64,000 nucleotides of DNA from NCBI RefSeq assembly GCF_002868715.1, contig NZ_PKLZ01000008.1, positions 496,001-560,000 on the forward strand, written 5' to 3'. A model generated the notes under the pieces. It saw nothing but the letters and a program-made list of their open reading frames with translations, was not told the DNA's origin and searched no databases. Below are positions 31,293 through 39,843 of this stretch, piece after piece. How positions within the stretch are numbered: position 1 is the first letter of the stretch; each line of letters begins with the position of its first letter. The position numbers and the translations under genes are program-made. The stretch is from Kineobactrum sediminis (GTDB lineage: Bacteria > Pseudomonadota > Gammaproteobacteria > Pseudomonadales > Halieaceae).

Positions 31293-32534
31293 ATGAGCCG
31301 CTGCCCCTTGCATCACGACTTGCTCAATCTCGCCAATTTCGAGGAGGGCACGCCCCGCGAAGCGATCGCCGAACTGCGGGCAAACCATCGCGTTATCCGC
31401 CAGGAGGACCCGAACGGGGAACCCTACTGGCTGGTATTGCACAAGGCCGATATCGACCAGGTACTGCGCGAGCCGGCCACGTTTTCCAGCCGCAACGGAC
31501 CGCTGCTGGAGGACATCCCTGAACCCCTGCTCAGCACTTTGCGCCAGGCGATGACCTTCACGGATCCGCCCACGCATCGCGCCAAACGGGGCCTGGTAGA
31601 TCACGCCTTCAAGCCGGACGTACTTGAGCAACGCCGAGGCATGATGCAACGCAAGGTGGCCGAGATTGTCGACGGCGTTGCCGCAAAGGGCCACTGCGAG
31701 TTCGTCAGTGAGATCGCCATGCCCCTGCCCGTGCATGTCATCTTCACCTTGCTGGGTTTTCCGGAAACGGAACAGACCTACCTGGTGAACCTGGTCAACA
31801 GTATGACCCTGGCCAACGATCCGGACTATACCGGCAGCCGGGAAGAAGGCTTCGCCGCGTCTGCCGAACTGATCCGCTGGGCTGCCGAATGGGCCGCCCG
31901 GCGCCGGCTTGATACCCCCAAAGATGACATGACCCAACACCTGCTGGAAGCCGAGATTGAAGGCCAGCGATTAACCGATGAGGAATTTGGTGCGGCGGTG
32001 CAGGGCGTCATGGTGGGTGGCACCGAGACTACCCGCAATACCCTGTCGTGGCTGTTCCACGAACTGATCAAGCATCCGCAGCAGCTGGCTTTGCTACAGG
32101 CGGAACCCGAGCGGATTCCGGACGCGGTGGAGGAGATCCTGCGCTACCGCAACACGGTAGTCTATACCCGCCGCACCGCGACCCGTGAGGTGGAATTGGC
32201 GGGCCAGACCCTGCAGGCAGGCGACAAGGTGGTGTGCCTGCTCTCCTCTGTCGCTCATGATCCCGAGCTGTTCGACAACCCCGAGTGCTTTGATATCACC
32301 CGGGACCGCGCTGCAACCCGCCGCCACCTGCGCACCTTCGGTTTTGGGGTACATGTTTGTCCGGGCCAGCATCAGGCGCGCCTCAACCTGGAAATGATGA
32401 CCCGGGAGCTGCTGATCCGGTTCACGGACTTCGAGCTGACGGCGCCCCCCACCCACTTTCGCTCAAATTTCATGGACGGCTTCAAGCGTATGCCGTTGGC
32501 TTTCCGGCAGCGGGACGGGGTCGCCGTCACCTGA
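31293..32534 (+). CDS. Cytochrome P450 (second of two)
   Basis: The 413-residue P450 has an I-helix (GVMVGGTETTRNTLSW), an ExxR in VEEILRYRNTV, and a heme loop FGFGVHVCPGQHQARLN, in which His replaces the usual Arg before the Cys region. The N-terminus has no membrane anchor, so it is a soluble bacterial type. It is transcribed opposite to its neighbours and ends 6 bp from the convergent SDR gene. The substrate is unknown. Confidence 0.9.
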   Translation: MSRCPLHHDLLNLANFEEGTPREAIAELRANHRVIRQEDPNGEPYWLVLHKADIDQVLREPATFSSRNGPLLEDIPEPLLSTLRQAMTFTDPPTHRAKRGLVDHAFKPDVLEQRRGMMQRKVAEIVDGVAAKGHCEFVSEIAMPLPVHVIFTLLGFPETEQTYLVNLVNSMTLANDPDYTGSREEGFAASAELIRWAAEWAARRRLDTPKDDMTQHLLEAEIEGQRLTDEEFGAAVQGVMVGGTETTRNTLSWLFHELIKHPQQLALLQAEPERIPDAVEEILRYRNTVVYTRRTATREVELAGQTLQAGDKVVCLLSSVAHDPELFDNPECFDITRDRAATRRHLRTFGFGVHVCPGQHQARLNLEMMTRELLIRFTDFELTAPPTHFRSNFMDGFKRMPLAFRQRDGVAVT

Positions 32535-32540
32535 GGCGCG

Positions 32541-33395
32541 CTATCCCAACCCCATGCCCGCCAGTAATTCCGCGGGCAACGCCGGGTCCGCCAGATTGGA
32601 CAAGTGACTGGCGCGGTTATTGGCAAACTCACGGGTCACCTCGGGGTGGGTCGAGACCCAGAATTTGCCAGCGGCTATTTGCGGCAGGATGCGCTCTGCA
32701 GCTTCGTCGCCGCTGATCCCTTCACTGGCCAGCATGTTGTGCATGATCTGGCCATGGTTCGCATTCATGGGATCTTCCGCGGTTTTCGAGTCTTCGAAAA
32801 TGCGGGTAGCCACCGGGCCGGGCAGAATTGCGGAGACATGGATCGGCGCCCTCTTCATCTGCATTTCCAGATAGAGGCATTCACTGAATGACAGGACCGC
32901 GTGCTTGCTAAGCACGTAGGAGGTCTGGATCGGCATGATTCCCAGGCCGCCGATGGAAGACGTGTTGGCAATCCAGGCCCGCTTGCCCGACGCCAGCATT
33001 CCTGGGGCGAACGCGCGGACACCATGGATCACCCCGTTAATATTGATGTTCAGGGTCTTTTCCCACAGTGCCGCCGGAAGTTCCCAGACATAACCCAGGG
33101 TTTCAATACCGGCGTTGTTCACCAGCAAGGTGACATCGCCGAAGGTCTCGTGGGTGATGGCCGCCAGACGGTCCAGTGCCTCCGGCTCGGCAACGTCAGT
33201 ATGGACGACCAGCACATCAGTACCGCCGGCCCGGATCTCCTGCGCCACACGCTCCGTACGCTCCATGGCTACATCCGCCAGCACCACGCGCATACCTTGC
33301 TTGGCTGCAAGGCGCGCGAGGCCTTCTCCAATCCCTGACCCCGCGCCGGTGATGACTGCCACACCGCCCTTGAAAACCGCCATGTCCTGGCTCAT
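32541..33395 (-). CDS. Short-chain dehydrogenase/reductase
   Basis: The 284-residue SDR has the cofactor motif TGAGSGIGEG near residue 16, NNAG near 92, and the catalytic Tyr-Lys pair in TSYVLSKHA, after an upstream Ser (NTSSIGG). The Asp at the end of strand 2 (LADVAMER) favours NAD over NADP. The long C-terminus (about 60 residues after the active-site region) includes GKFWVSTHPEVTREF, often seen in bacterial SDRs with unresolved substrates. It fits the oxidative district around it. Confidence 0.85.
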   Translation of the reverse strand: MSQDMAVFKGGVAVITGAGSGIGEGLARLAAKQGMRVVLADVAMERTERVAQEIRAGGTDVLVVHTDVAEPEALDRLAAITHETFGDVTLLVNNAGIETLGYVWELPAALWEKTLNININGVIHGVRAFAPGMLASGKRAWIANTSSIGGLGIMPIQTSYVLSKHAVLSFSECLYLEMQMKRAPIHVSAILPGPVATRIFEDSKTAEDPMNANHGQIMHNMLASEGISGDEAAERILPQIAAGKFWVSTHPEVTREFANNRASHLSNLADPALPAELLAGMGLG

Positions 33396-33458
33396 AAATT
33401 GCGTCCGCGAATTAGTATGAAGCCTTTACCGTATCATTAAATCGACAGCTCGCCACCC

Positions 33459-34316
33459 TCACACTGGATACTGAAATCCCACACTCTCCTCGGTAATACG
33501 CCACAATTGCTGTGCCGCCTCCTCGTCCCGCGCCCAGGGCTTGGGCCGCACAGGCTTGCAGTTGGCGAAATATTCCCCGCTGGTCCCGGCCACTGCATCA
33601 CTGGTGCACAGGTAAATGGAGGTCTGTGCGCCCTGCTCCGGCGTGCGGAAAAAGGGCTTGATCAGGAGCGGCACTATCCGGCTCATTACGCCGCCGTTCT
33701 GCGTGCCCAGGGAGGTAGATACTGCACCAGGGTGCAGGCTGTTTACCGTCACCGGGTAAGCGGCAAGCCGCTGCGCGAGGCTGCGGGTGAACAGGATATT
33801 CGCCAGCTTGGACCGCCCATACTCACGGAAGGTCTTGTAGCCGTGTTCCGCATGCAGGTCATCAAAACCCATACCGCGCACAAAGGCGTGGGCGGCGGAG
33901 GCTACGTTGACAATGCGCGCGCCGGGTACCTCCAGCATGGTGGGCAGCAACAGCCCGGTGAGCAGGAAGGGCGCGAAGTGGTTAACGGCCAGCGTCTCCT
34001 CGAAACCATCCACCGTGGTCCGGCGGCTGGTGTTCACGATGCCCGCGTTATTGAGCAGCACATCCACCGGGCGCCCCAACTCCAGGCACTCCTGTGCCGC
34101 CTGGCGTACACTGGCCAGACTGGCCATGTCCAACATCACCACCGTTGGCGCCACTCCACCCGCAGCGGTGATTTCATCGGCCAGGGCCGCGCCCTTATCG
34201 GGGTTCCGACACAACAGGGTCAGGCTGGCACCCTGTGCGGCCAGGGCCAGCGCCGTGGTCCGGCCAATCCCCGCGGTGGGGCCGGTGATAAGCACGTGCT
34301 TGTCTTGCAGGGTCAT
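33459..34316 (-). CDS. Short-chain dehydrogenase (retinol dehydrogenase-like)
   Basis: The 285-residue SDR has cofactor motif TGPTAGIGRTTALAL, NNAG near residue 92, an upstream Ser in NVASAAHAF and the catalytic YGRSKLANILF (Y-x3-K followed by LANILF, the retinol dehydrogenase/WWOX-like pattern). An Arg after strand 2 (LLCRNPDKG) indicates NADP preference. It is likely an oxidoreductase of a lipid-like alcohol or ketone. It lies 63 bp after the other SDR's start. Confidence 0.85.
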   Translation of the reverse strand: MTLQDKHVLITGPTAGIGRTTALALAAQGASLTLLCRNPDKGAALADEITAAGGVAPTVVMLDMASLASVRQAAQECLELGRPVDVLLNNAGIVNTSRRTTVDGFEETLAVNHFAPFLLTGLLLPTMLEVPGARIVNVASAAHAFVRGMGFDDLHAEHGYKTFREYGRSKLANILFTRSLAQRLAAYPVTVNSLHPGAVSTSLGTQNGGVMSRIVPLLIKPFFRTPEQGAQTSIYLCTSDAVAGTSGEYFANCKPVRPKPWARDEEAAQQLWRITEESVGFQYPV

Positions 34317-34379
34317 GGTGTGCCTCCTGGGCGGAATCTATTTGATACTCCAGATTACAGGAGCTTCAGCAGCACGCCT

Positions 34380-34616
34380 ATTATCATTTCTGCGATCAAG
34401 GCGCTTCGCTCAGTACCGCAAAAAGACCTGAAACGTATCCTGGCCAAAATTGAAGGCCTGGCGGAAAATCCAAGGCCCGTGGGCTGTGAAAAGCTTACCG
34501 AGCAGGAACGCTATCGCATCCGACAGGGAGTGTATCGGATCATTTATGAAGTCAGTGACTCGGTGGTAACCGTTCCTGTCGTCAAGATTGGTCATCGACG
34601 TCTTGTATACCAGTGA
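34380..34616 (+). pseudogene. Orphan RelE/ParE toxin lacking an ATG
   Basis: The frame from 34380 encodes 78 residues typical of RelE/ParE toxins: ALRSVPQKDLKRILAKIEGL, then RPVGCEKLTEQERYRIRQG and VYRIIYEVSDSVVTVPVVKIGHRRLVYQ at the C-terminus. The N-terminus has no ATG, GTG or TTG in a sensible place; the first plausible codon is ATT (34380) with CAGGAG about 16 bases upstream. The usual M-x-F-x-x-S strand is missing. No antitoxin gene is found either side (both neighbours are on the other strand). It is probably a decayed remnant, though a rare ATT start cannot be excluded. Confidence 0.7.
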
Positions 34617-34630
34617 GTGGGCCGCTCGGG

Positions 34631-34993
34631 TCAGAATGGAATGTCGTCATCACTGTAACCGGGATCACCATCCTGGCTGGGCATGCCCTGGTAGCTGTCA
34701 TAGTCCGGAGCGGGCTCGAATGAGGCATCGGCCGCGGCAATCTTCCAGCCCTGCAGATTATTGAAGTAGCGACCGTTGTATTCCCGGCCCCGAATGTCAA
34801 AAGTGACAGTGACTTCCTGCCCCGGCTGCAGGCCATCGAGCAAGGCGATCTTGTCCTGCACGAACTCCAGGTTGATCTCCTGCGGATATTTTCCGTCCTC
34901 GACGGTGACTACCATTTCGCGTTTGGTAAAGCCGCTGTTGAACGTCTGCGGTTCCTGGATGAGCTTGATCTTGCCGGTTAAATCGTAGGCCAC
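34631..34993 (-). CDS. DUF3127 protein with SSB-like tail
   Basis: The 120-residue protein has an OB-fold-like pattern (VVTVEDGKYPQEINLEFVQ, VTVTFDIRGREYNGRYFNN) of the DUF3127 family. It has an acidic flexible C-terminus ending GYSDDDIPF, the same final residues as bacterial single-stranded DNA-binding protein. The SSB tail recruits repair and replication proteins, so this protein may compete for or mimic those contacts. That is inference; family members are described as unknown function. Confidence 0.82.
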   Translation of the reverse strand: MAYDLTGKIKLIQEPQTFNSGFTKREMVVTVEDGKYPQEINLEFVQDKIALLDGLQPGQEVTVTFDIRGREYNGRYFNNLQGWKIAAADASFEPAPDYDSYQGMPSQDGDPGYSDDDIPF

Positions 34994-35041
34994 GCGCCTG
35001 GTCTCCTTGTACGGTATTGGTTGGGATTGCCATCGGTTTCA

Positions 35042-35980
35042 TCAGCGGGTGTAGCGCTGCGACAAGCCCTTGATGGTGTCGTGAAAGGCCGTAATTGTAT
35101 CATCGATGACCTGTTCGGCGCTGACCACGTTATCGATACGCCCACAGACTTCACCGGACAGCGGGATGGCCGCTTCCATATCGCCGCCAAAGTACAATTG
35201 TGGAATTCCAGCCATGTTTTCCATGATATCGAACTTGCCCAGCGGCTCCAGGGCAGCCGTGCGTGCCGTACGCAGGGCGCGTAGGGCCGGGCGTGATTGC
35301 TGGTTGAGGAAGACGGTATCCGTTTCTCTGGCCGCCACCACAGCTTGCTTCCAGTTATCGTGCACCGGCGACTCCAGACAACACAACATCCGCGTACCCA
35401 TCTGCACCCCCTCAGCGCCCATGGCGAAGGCCGCTGCCATCGACACACCGTCACTGATGCCGCCAGCGGCAATAACCGGCACTTCAACACGGGAGCAGAT
35501 GAGGGGCAGCAACACCATGGTAGATACCGGGCTGGGGTTCTTGAAACCGCCACCCTCACCGCCTTCAACCACCAGCCCGTCGACCCCCGCATCAATCGCC
35601 TTGAGGGCCATCTCCAGGGTGGGTACCACATGAAACACGGTGATACCTGCGGCCTGGAAATCCCGGGTACAGACACTGGGGCTACCGGAGGATGTAGTGA
35701 CAAAGCGAATGCCCTGTTCGATCACGAAATCGATGATATTGCTGCCTTTAACATAGGACAGGGCCACATTCATGCCAAAAGGCTTGTCGGTCAACTCGCG
35801 CATCAGTGCCACTTCGCGCTTGATAATATCCAATTCCCCCGATGAGGTCTCAATGATCCCCAGGCCCCCGGCGTTGCTGACGGCGGAAGCGAGTTGCGAA
35901 CGGGCTATCCAGCCCATGGGTGCCTGGATGATGGGGTACTGGGTGCCAGTGAGCCTGGTCACGCGATTTTCGATGGTCAT
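35042..35980 (-). CDS. Nitronate monooxygenase-like flavoprotein
   Basis: The 312-residue TIM-barrel flavoprotein belongs to the nitronate monooxygenase/2-nitropropane dioxygenase family. Typical motifs are the N-terminal PIIQAPMGWIA, AVSNAGGLGII, VVEGGEGGGF, PVIAAGGISDG and GAEGVQMGTRML. It uses FMN to oxidise alkyl nitronates, and related proteins handle other substrates such as thiol-ester precursors in lipid metabolism. It is monocistronic, with 338 bp upstream before the divergent amidohydrolase gene. Confidence 0.86.
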   Translation of the reverse strand: MTIENRVTRLTGTQYPIIQAPMGWIARSQLASAVSNAGGLGIIETSSGELDIIKREVALMRELTDKPFGMNVALSYVKGSNIIDFVIEQGIRFVTTSSGSPSVCTRDFQAAGITVFHVVPTLEMALKAIDAGVDGLVVEGGEGGGFKNPSPVSTMVLLPLICSRVEVPVIAAGGISDGVSMAAAFAMGAEGVQMGTRMLCCLESPVHDNWKQAVVAARETDTVFLNQQSRPALRALRTARTAALEPLGKFDIMENMAGIPQLYFGGDMEAAIPLSGEVCGRIDNVVSAEQVIDDTITAFHDTIKGLSQRYTR

Positions 35981-36318
35981 TTTCCGGGTCCTTGTTCTAC
36001 TTGAATTCCCCCCCCCGAATCAACGGCGAAGGGCAGCTACAGAAACGGCATATTGGCATTTTTTATGACATTACGTCACGGTTTATGCCTATCCGGTCAC
36101 GTATACCGTCACACAACGAAATCCGGTGATCCATGCCGGCCCGCTTTTACCAGCTGATATGCGACGACGGCCCCGCACCAGCCGTGACATCACCCTCTTC
36201 ATCCGTGAGCTCGCCCGACTGCGGTGACACGCTTGTGATAGGGCAACAGCTGATTTAATCTGCATAGTACGACCCCGGGGACAACCCGAACTCAATAACA
36301 ATAAAAGAGGCAATCACT
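35981..36318. promoter_or_regulatory. Divergent promoter region of nitronate oxygenase and amidohydrolase
   Basis: These 338 bases carry no supported gene. They hold a run of ten C residues near 36008, and several GTCAC repeats (for example GGTCACG and CCGTCACA around 36090-36110), which could be half-sites for a shared regulator. The downstream end includes AAAAGAGG, the ribosome site of the amidohydrolase. Confidence 0.4.
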
Positions 36319-38073
36319 GTGGCAAAATTCGATCTGATAATTCGCAACGGCACCATCGTGGACGGAACCGGTGCGCCCGGCTATTCCGGTGACGTCGCCG
36401 TGAAAAACGGCCTGATTATCCAGGTCGGCACTGTCACCGGTGATGCCGTCGAGGAAATCGATGCGGGTGGCAACATCGTAAGCCCCGGCTTTGTGGACAT
36501 CCACACCCACTATGACGGGCAGGCGACATGGGACCCTGAAATGGCCCCATCCAGCTGGCACGGTGTCACCACGGTCGTTATGGGCAATTGCGGTGTCGGC
36601 TTTGCGCCCGCCAGGCCCGACCGCCATCAATGGCTGATCAGCCTGATGGAAGGCGTGGAGGATATCCCGGGTACCGCCCTCGCAGAAGGCATTACCTGGG
36701 ACTGGGAAACCTTCCCCGAATATCTCGATTCACTGGAAAAAATGCCGCGTGCCGTCGATGTCGGGACCCACGTTCCTCATGGCGCAGTCCGGGCCTACGT
36801 GCTGGGCGACCGGGAGAAACCGGGCGCCGTGCCGACCCGGGACGATATCCGGCAAATGTCCGCCATCGTGGAAGAAGGCGTTGCGGCAGGCGCCCTGGGC
36901 TTTTCCACCAGTCGCACCGTTTTGCATCGTTCAGTCGATGGCGAACTGGTGCCCGGGACCACGGCCACGGAGGAAGAACTCGTGGAGATCGGCAAGGCGA
37001 TGGGCCGCGTCGGGCATGGCGTGTTTGAAATGGCCAGCGACATGAAGCATGAATGGAACGAATTCGGCTGGATGGGGAAGCTCAGCCGTGAAACCGGCCT
37101 GCCCGTCACCTTCGCCGCCCTGCAAAGTATCGCCAAGGACATGTCACTGGTGGAACAGATCGCCGGAATGCGTGCAGAAAACCGGGCTGGCGCGAACATC
37201 GTCGCGCAGATCGCCCTGCGCGGCAACGGCATCATCATGGCCTGGCAGGGAACGGTACACCCGTTCCTGTTCCGCCCCAGCTGGCATGCCATTGCCGAAT
37301 TGCCATGGCATGAACAGAAAGCAAAATTACTCGACCCGGCATTCAAGACACAACTGCTGGCCGAGGACAGCGATTTGTCGGGAACGCCCACCGAACTTCG
37401 CGAACTATATAACGTGATCATTCAGGGGTTCGTCGCCCAATACGAAATGGATGATGATTTTGATTATGAGCCGACCCCCGATGGCAGTGTCGCCGCACGG
37501 GCGGCGACGGCAGGCAAGGATGCGGCGGAGTACGCCTATGACCTGCTCTGCCATGACGACTGCACCGGCTTCATCTATTTCCCGATCCTGAATTACACTG
37601 ATGGCGACCTGGAGTTTCTGTTACCGCTGCAACATAGCGACGACACGGTAAATTCCCTGTCGGACGGCGGCGCGCATTGCGGCACCATCTGCGATGCGGC
37701 CTCCACCACATTCATGCTGGAGCATTGGGTGCGCGACCGGAAACGCGGTAACCGGATCGCGCTGGAACACGCCATCAAGCGTCAATGCCAGGATACGGCA
37801 CGACTCTATGGCCTGAATGATCGCGGAGTCATTGCGCCGGGCTATCTGGCAGACCTCAATATCATCGACCTTGACGCGATCAAGCTGGGCAAGCCATGGC
37901 TGGCCTTCGACCTGCCCGCCGGGGGGAAACGTCTGCTGCAGAAGGCAGACGGCTACCTCGCCACGATAAAAGGTGGGACGGTCACTTTTCGGGATGGCAA
38001 ATGGACAGGCGCCACACCGGGCGGCCTCATTCGTGGACCCCAGAGCGTGGGTCAGGGCGACGTGGCGGCGTAA
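36319..38073 (+). CDS. N-acyl-D-amino-acid deacylase-like amidohydrolase
   Basis: The 584-residue metallohydrolase has an N-terminal beta-sandwich ([15 protein letters not shown]), the metal motif DIHTHYDGQ near residue 60-68, and a barrel containing [10 protein letters not shown] and [22 protein letters not shown]. The C-terminal return strand [14 protein letters not shown] closes the urease-type fold. Family members are D-aminoacylases and related hydrolases that cut acyl or amide bonds. The start is GTG with AGAGG eight bases upstream. The substrate is uncertain. Confidence 0.85.
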   Translation: MAKFDLIIRNGTIVDGTGAPGYSGDVAVKNGLIIQVGTVTGDAVEEIDAGGNIVSPGFVDIHTHYDGQATWDPEMAPSSWHGVTTVVMGNCGVGFAPARPDRHQWLISLMEGVEDIPGTALAEGITWDWETFPEYLDSLEKMPRAVDVGTHVPHGAVRAYVLGDREKPGAVPTRDDIRQMSAIVEEGVAAGALGFSTSRTVLHRSVDGELVPGTTATEEELVEIGKAMGRVGHGVFEMASDMKHEWNEFGWMGKLSRETGLPVTFAALQSIAKDMSLVEQIAGMRAENRAGANIVAQIALRGNGIIMAWQGTVHPFLFRPSWHAIAELPWHEQKAKLLDPAFKTQLLAEDSDLSGTPTELRELYNVIIQGFVAQYEMDDDFDYEPTPDGSVAARAATAGKDAAEYAYDLLCHDDCTGFIYFPILNYTDGDLEFLLPLQHSDDTVNSLSDGGAHCGTICDAASTTFMLEHWVRDRKRGNRIALEHAIKRQCQDTARLYGLNDRGVIAPGYLADLNIIDLDAIKLGKPWLAFDLPAGGKRLLQKADGYLATIKGGTVTFRDGKWTGATPGGLIRGPQSVGQGDVAA

Positions 38074-38095
38074 ATGTCGTTTCGCAAGTAGCCCA

Positions 38096-39178
38096 TCAGG
38101 GCTCGATCACAATCCCCAGGGACGGGTCGACCTCACCGCCAGCCATTTCCACAAATGCAGCGCGCGCCTGGTCGATGCCGCTGCGAACGTCTACGGTAAC
38201 CGTACCTTCCGCATCCGCCAGGAAGTGGTGCCAGCTTTTGGCAATATCCCGACCAAATGCTGCAGCACCCTGCTCCTTGATTGCCGCAACCGCATGATCC
38301 GGCGCGAAGAACAGGACCGGCTCGGGCCCTGCCATCTTATCGACGCCACCGAGCGCACCGCCGCGCGCCTCCACATGGGTAGCGCCAACGAGACAGGAAT
38401 ACTTCAGGTTATCCGCCAGGTGCGCGTGTATCCGCGCAAGCACCGCGCCATTTCCCGCAAAATCCACAGAGACGCTGGGCACCTGGGCGAGCTTGTCCAA
38501 CGCATCATAGGCTAACACCTCATCGTAAAGCCCGGTCTCCTCCACAAATTCCATGTTAGCTGCTGAGGTAAGCCCTATTCGGCGGGTAGCCGGTGAACGA
38601 TGCCTGGCCACACTGGCAAGGCCCAGCGCGGTTTTGGACGATGCGCTGGTGAGAATCACGGCCTCGGCACCAAACCAGTGTTCCCGCCGCATGAAGCTCT
38701 CGATCAGAAAACCGGTCTTGAACAACGGCCCAAAGATCATCCGCTCCGCCTCTTTCGATGCGTCGTGTTCGGGATCATGGGCGAGGCGCATGTATTGATT
38801 GTAAATCGGGCTCATGGGCTGGCGGTGAGCAGCCATGTCCATGAAGCTGCTGTCGGAAATTTTTCCCGGCACCACATCCAGGTGTGTCGCCATCGGGAGG
38901 TAACCGTACACCCGCTCACCCTCGACAACATCGGGATGGCTGGATGCCTGCACCACGGCATGGCCCCACATCGGCACCACGCCCCAATCACCCTCGCCCG
39001 GAAAGAAGTTCCAGTAACCGAACACATCACCTATCACCGCATAAGTGACGTTGTTGGATGTTACCGCAAAGCTTTCAATCTTCAGCCGGACCGCGCTTTC
39101 CGCCAATGTACCCAGTGGCGTGTCCTGGGTGCGTGCGGTGGTAATGTTATTGCGAAGGACCTGAACAGTCTGTGCCAT
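38096..39178 (-). CDS. DUF2855 family protein
   Basis: The 360-residue protein matches DUF2855, a family with a medium-chain dehydrogenase-like layout. Seen here are ITYAVIGDVFGYWNFFP-like N-terminal residues, VVPMWGHAVVQASSHPDVVEGERVYGY and a C-terminal alpha/beta part with VILTSASSKTALGLA and FAGNGAVLARIHAHL. Family members lack clear metal or cofactor assignments. It is convergent with the amidohydrolase (23 bp apart). A function in acyl or ester metabolism is possible but not shown. Confidence 0.78.
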   Translation of the reverse strand: MAQTVQVLRNNITTARTQDTPLGTLAESAVRLKIESFAVTSNNVTYAVIGDVFGYWNFFPGEGDWGVVPMWGHAVVQASSHPDVVEGERVYGYLPMATHLDVVPGKISDSSFMDMAAHRQPMSPIYNQYMRLAHDPEHDASKEAERMIFGPLFKTGFLIESFMRREHWFGAEAVILTSASSKTALGLASVARHRSPATRRIGLTSAANMEFVEETGLYDEVLAYDALDKLAQVPSVSVDFAGNGAVLARIHAHLADNLKYSCLVGATHVEARGGALGGVDKMAGPEPVLFFAPDHAVAAIKEQGAAAFGRDIAKSWHHFLADAEGTVTVDVRSGIDQARAAFVEMAGGEVDPSLGIVIEP

Positions 39179-39370
39179 GGTTGTCTCCTGCTATTTGGTG
39201 GAAAGCATAGCGCGGCTAAGGGGGGAATGCGATGGGTATACCGGTGATAGACGCGCAGGCCTCACGGATGGCCAGCAGACCTACTCCCTTGCCATACCCG
39301 AGCGAATCGGATGTACGGCTTTGCCAGCGGACCGCGCATACTTGGCGGATCGCCGCAAGGAGGCTATGCT

Positions 39371-39766
39371 ATGGCAACACTCGCATTTGATTCATTGCGC
39401 TATGCCCGGCGCCTGAAAAGTGCCGGGGTGCCGGAATCGCAAGCAGAGGTACAGGCAGAGCTGATGGCGGAAGCATTCGGGTTCTACGCAGACAATATCG
39501 TTACGAGGGACTATCTGGATGCGACCCTGCGCGCAACGTTTGCGGAGCAGGATGCGAAGCTTGAGCAACGGTTTACTACCATCGATCAGCGCTTTGTGGA
39601 CATTGGAGCCCAGCTGGAGACAGCATTGAACAGCCGCCTCAACCAGCAGGACATCAAACTCGCCTCCATCGAAGCCACTACGAGCGGCAACTTCCGTGTG
39701 CTCTCCGCCCTCATGGGCGTGATCTTACTGGCCGTGGCGGTGCCGGCTCTCCAGAGCCTCTTTTGA
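39371..39766 (+). CDS. Coiled-coil membrane protein (CCDC90/DUF1640-like)
   Basis: The 131-residue protein starts with a conserved FDSLRYARRLKSAGVPESQAEV segment, typical of the DUF1640/CCDC90 family. It continues as a coiled coil (about residues 45-105, rich in Glu, Gln and Leu) and ends with one membrane anchor (LMGVILLAVAVPALQSLF). AAGGAGG lies seven bases before the ATG at 39371. Small proteins of this type often occur beside recombination or toxin-like loci. The function is unknown. A hairpin terminator follows. Confidence 0.75.
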   Translation: MATLAFDSLRYARRLKSAGVPESQAEVQAELMAEAFGFYADNIVTRDYLDATLRATFAEQDAKLEQRFTTIDQRFVDIGAQLETALNSRLNQQDIKLASIEATTSGNFRVLSALMGVILLAVAVPALQSLF

Positions 39767-39781
39767 TTGCCCTATCGCATG

Positions 39782-39822
39782 AGCATGCCGATCAACGCAA
39801 AAAACGTGATCGGCATGCTGTT
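39782..39822 (+). terminator. Hairpin terminator after the coiled-coil gene
   Basis: Arms AGCATGCCGATCA (39782-39794) and its perfect complement (39807-39819) enclose a 12-base loop, followed by GTTTCC. It lies 16 bp after the plus-strand gene and 22 bp from the 3' end of the minus-strand gene, so it may act in both directions. Confidence 0.7.
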
Positions 39823-39843
39823 TCCCTCAAGGAAGACGGGCAT

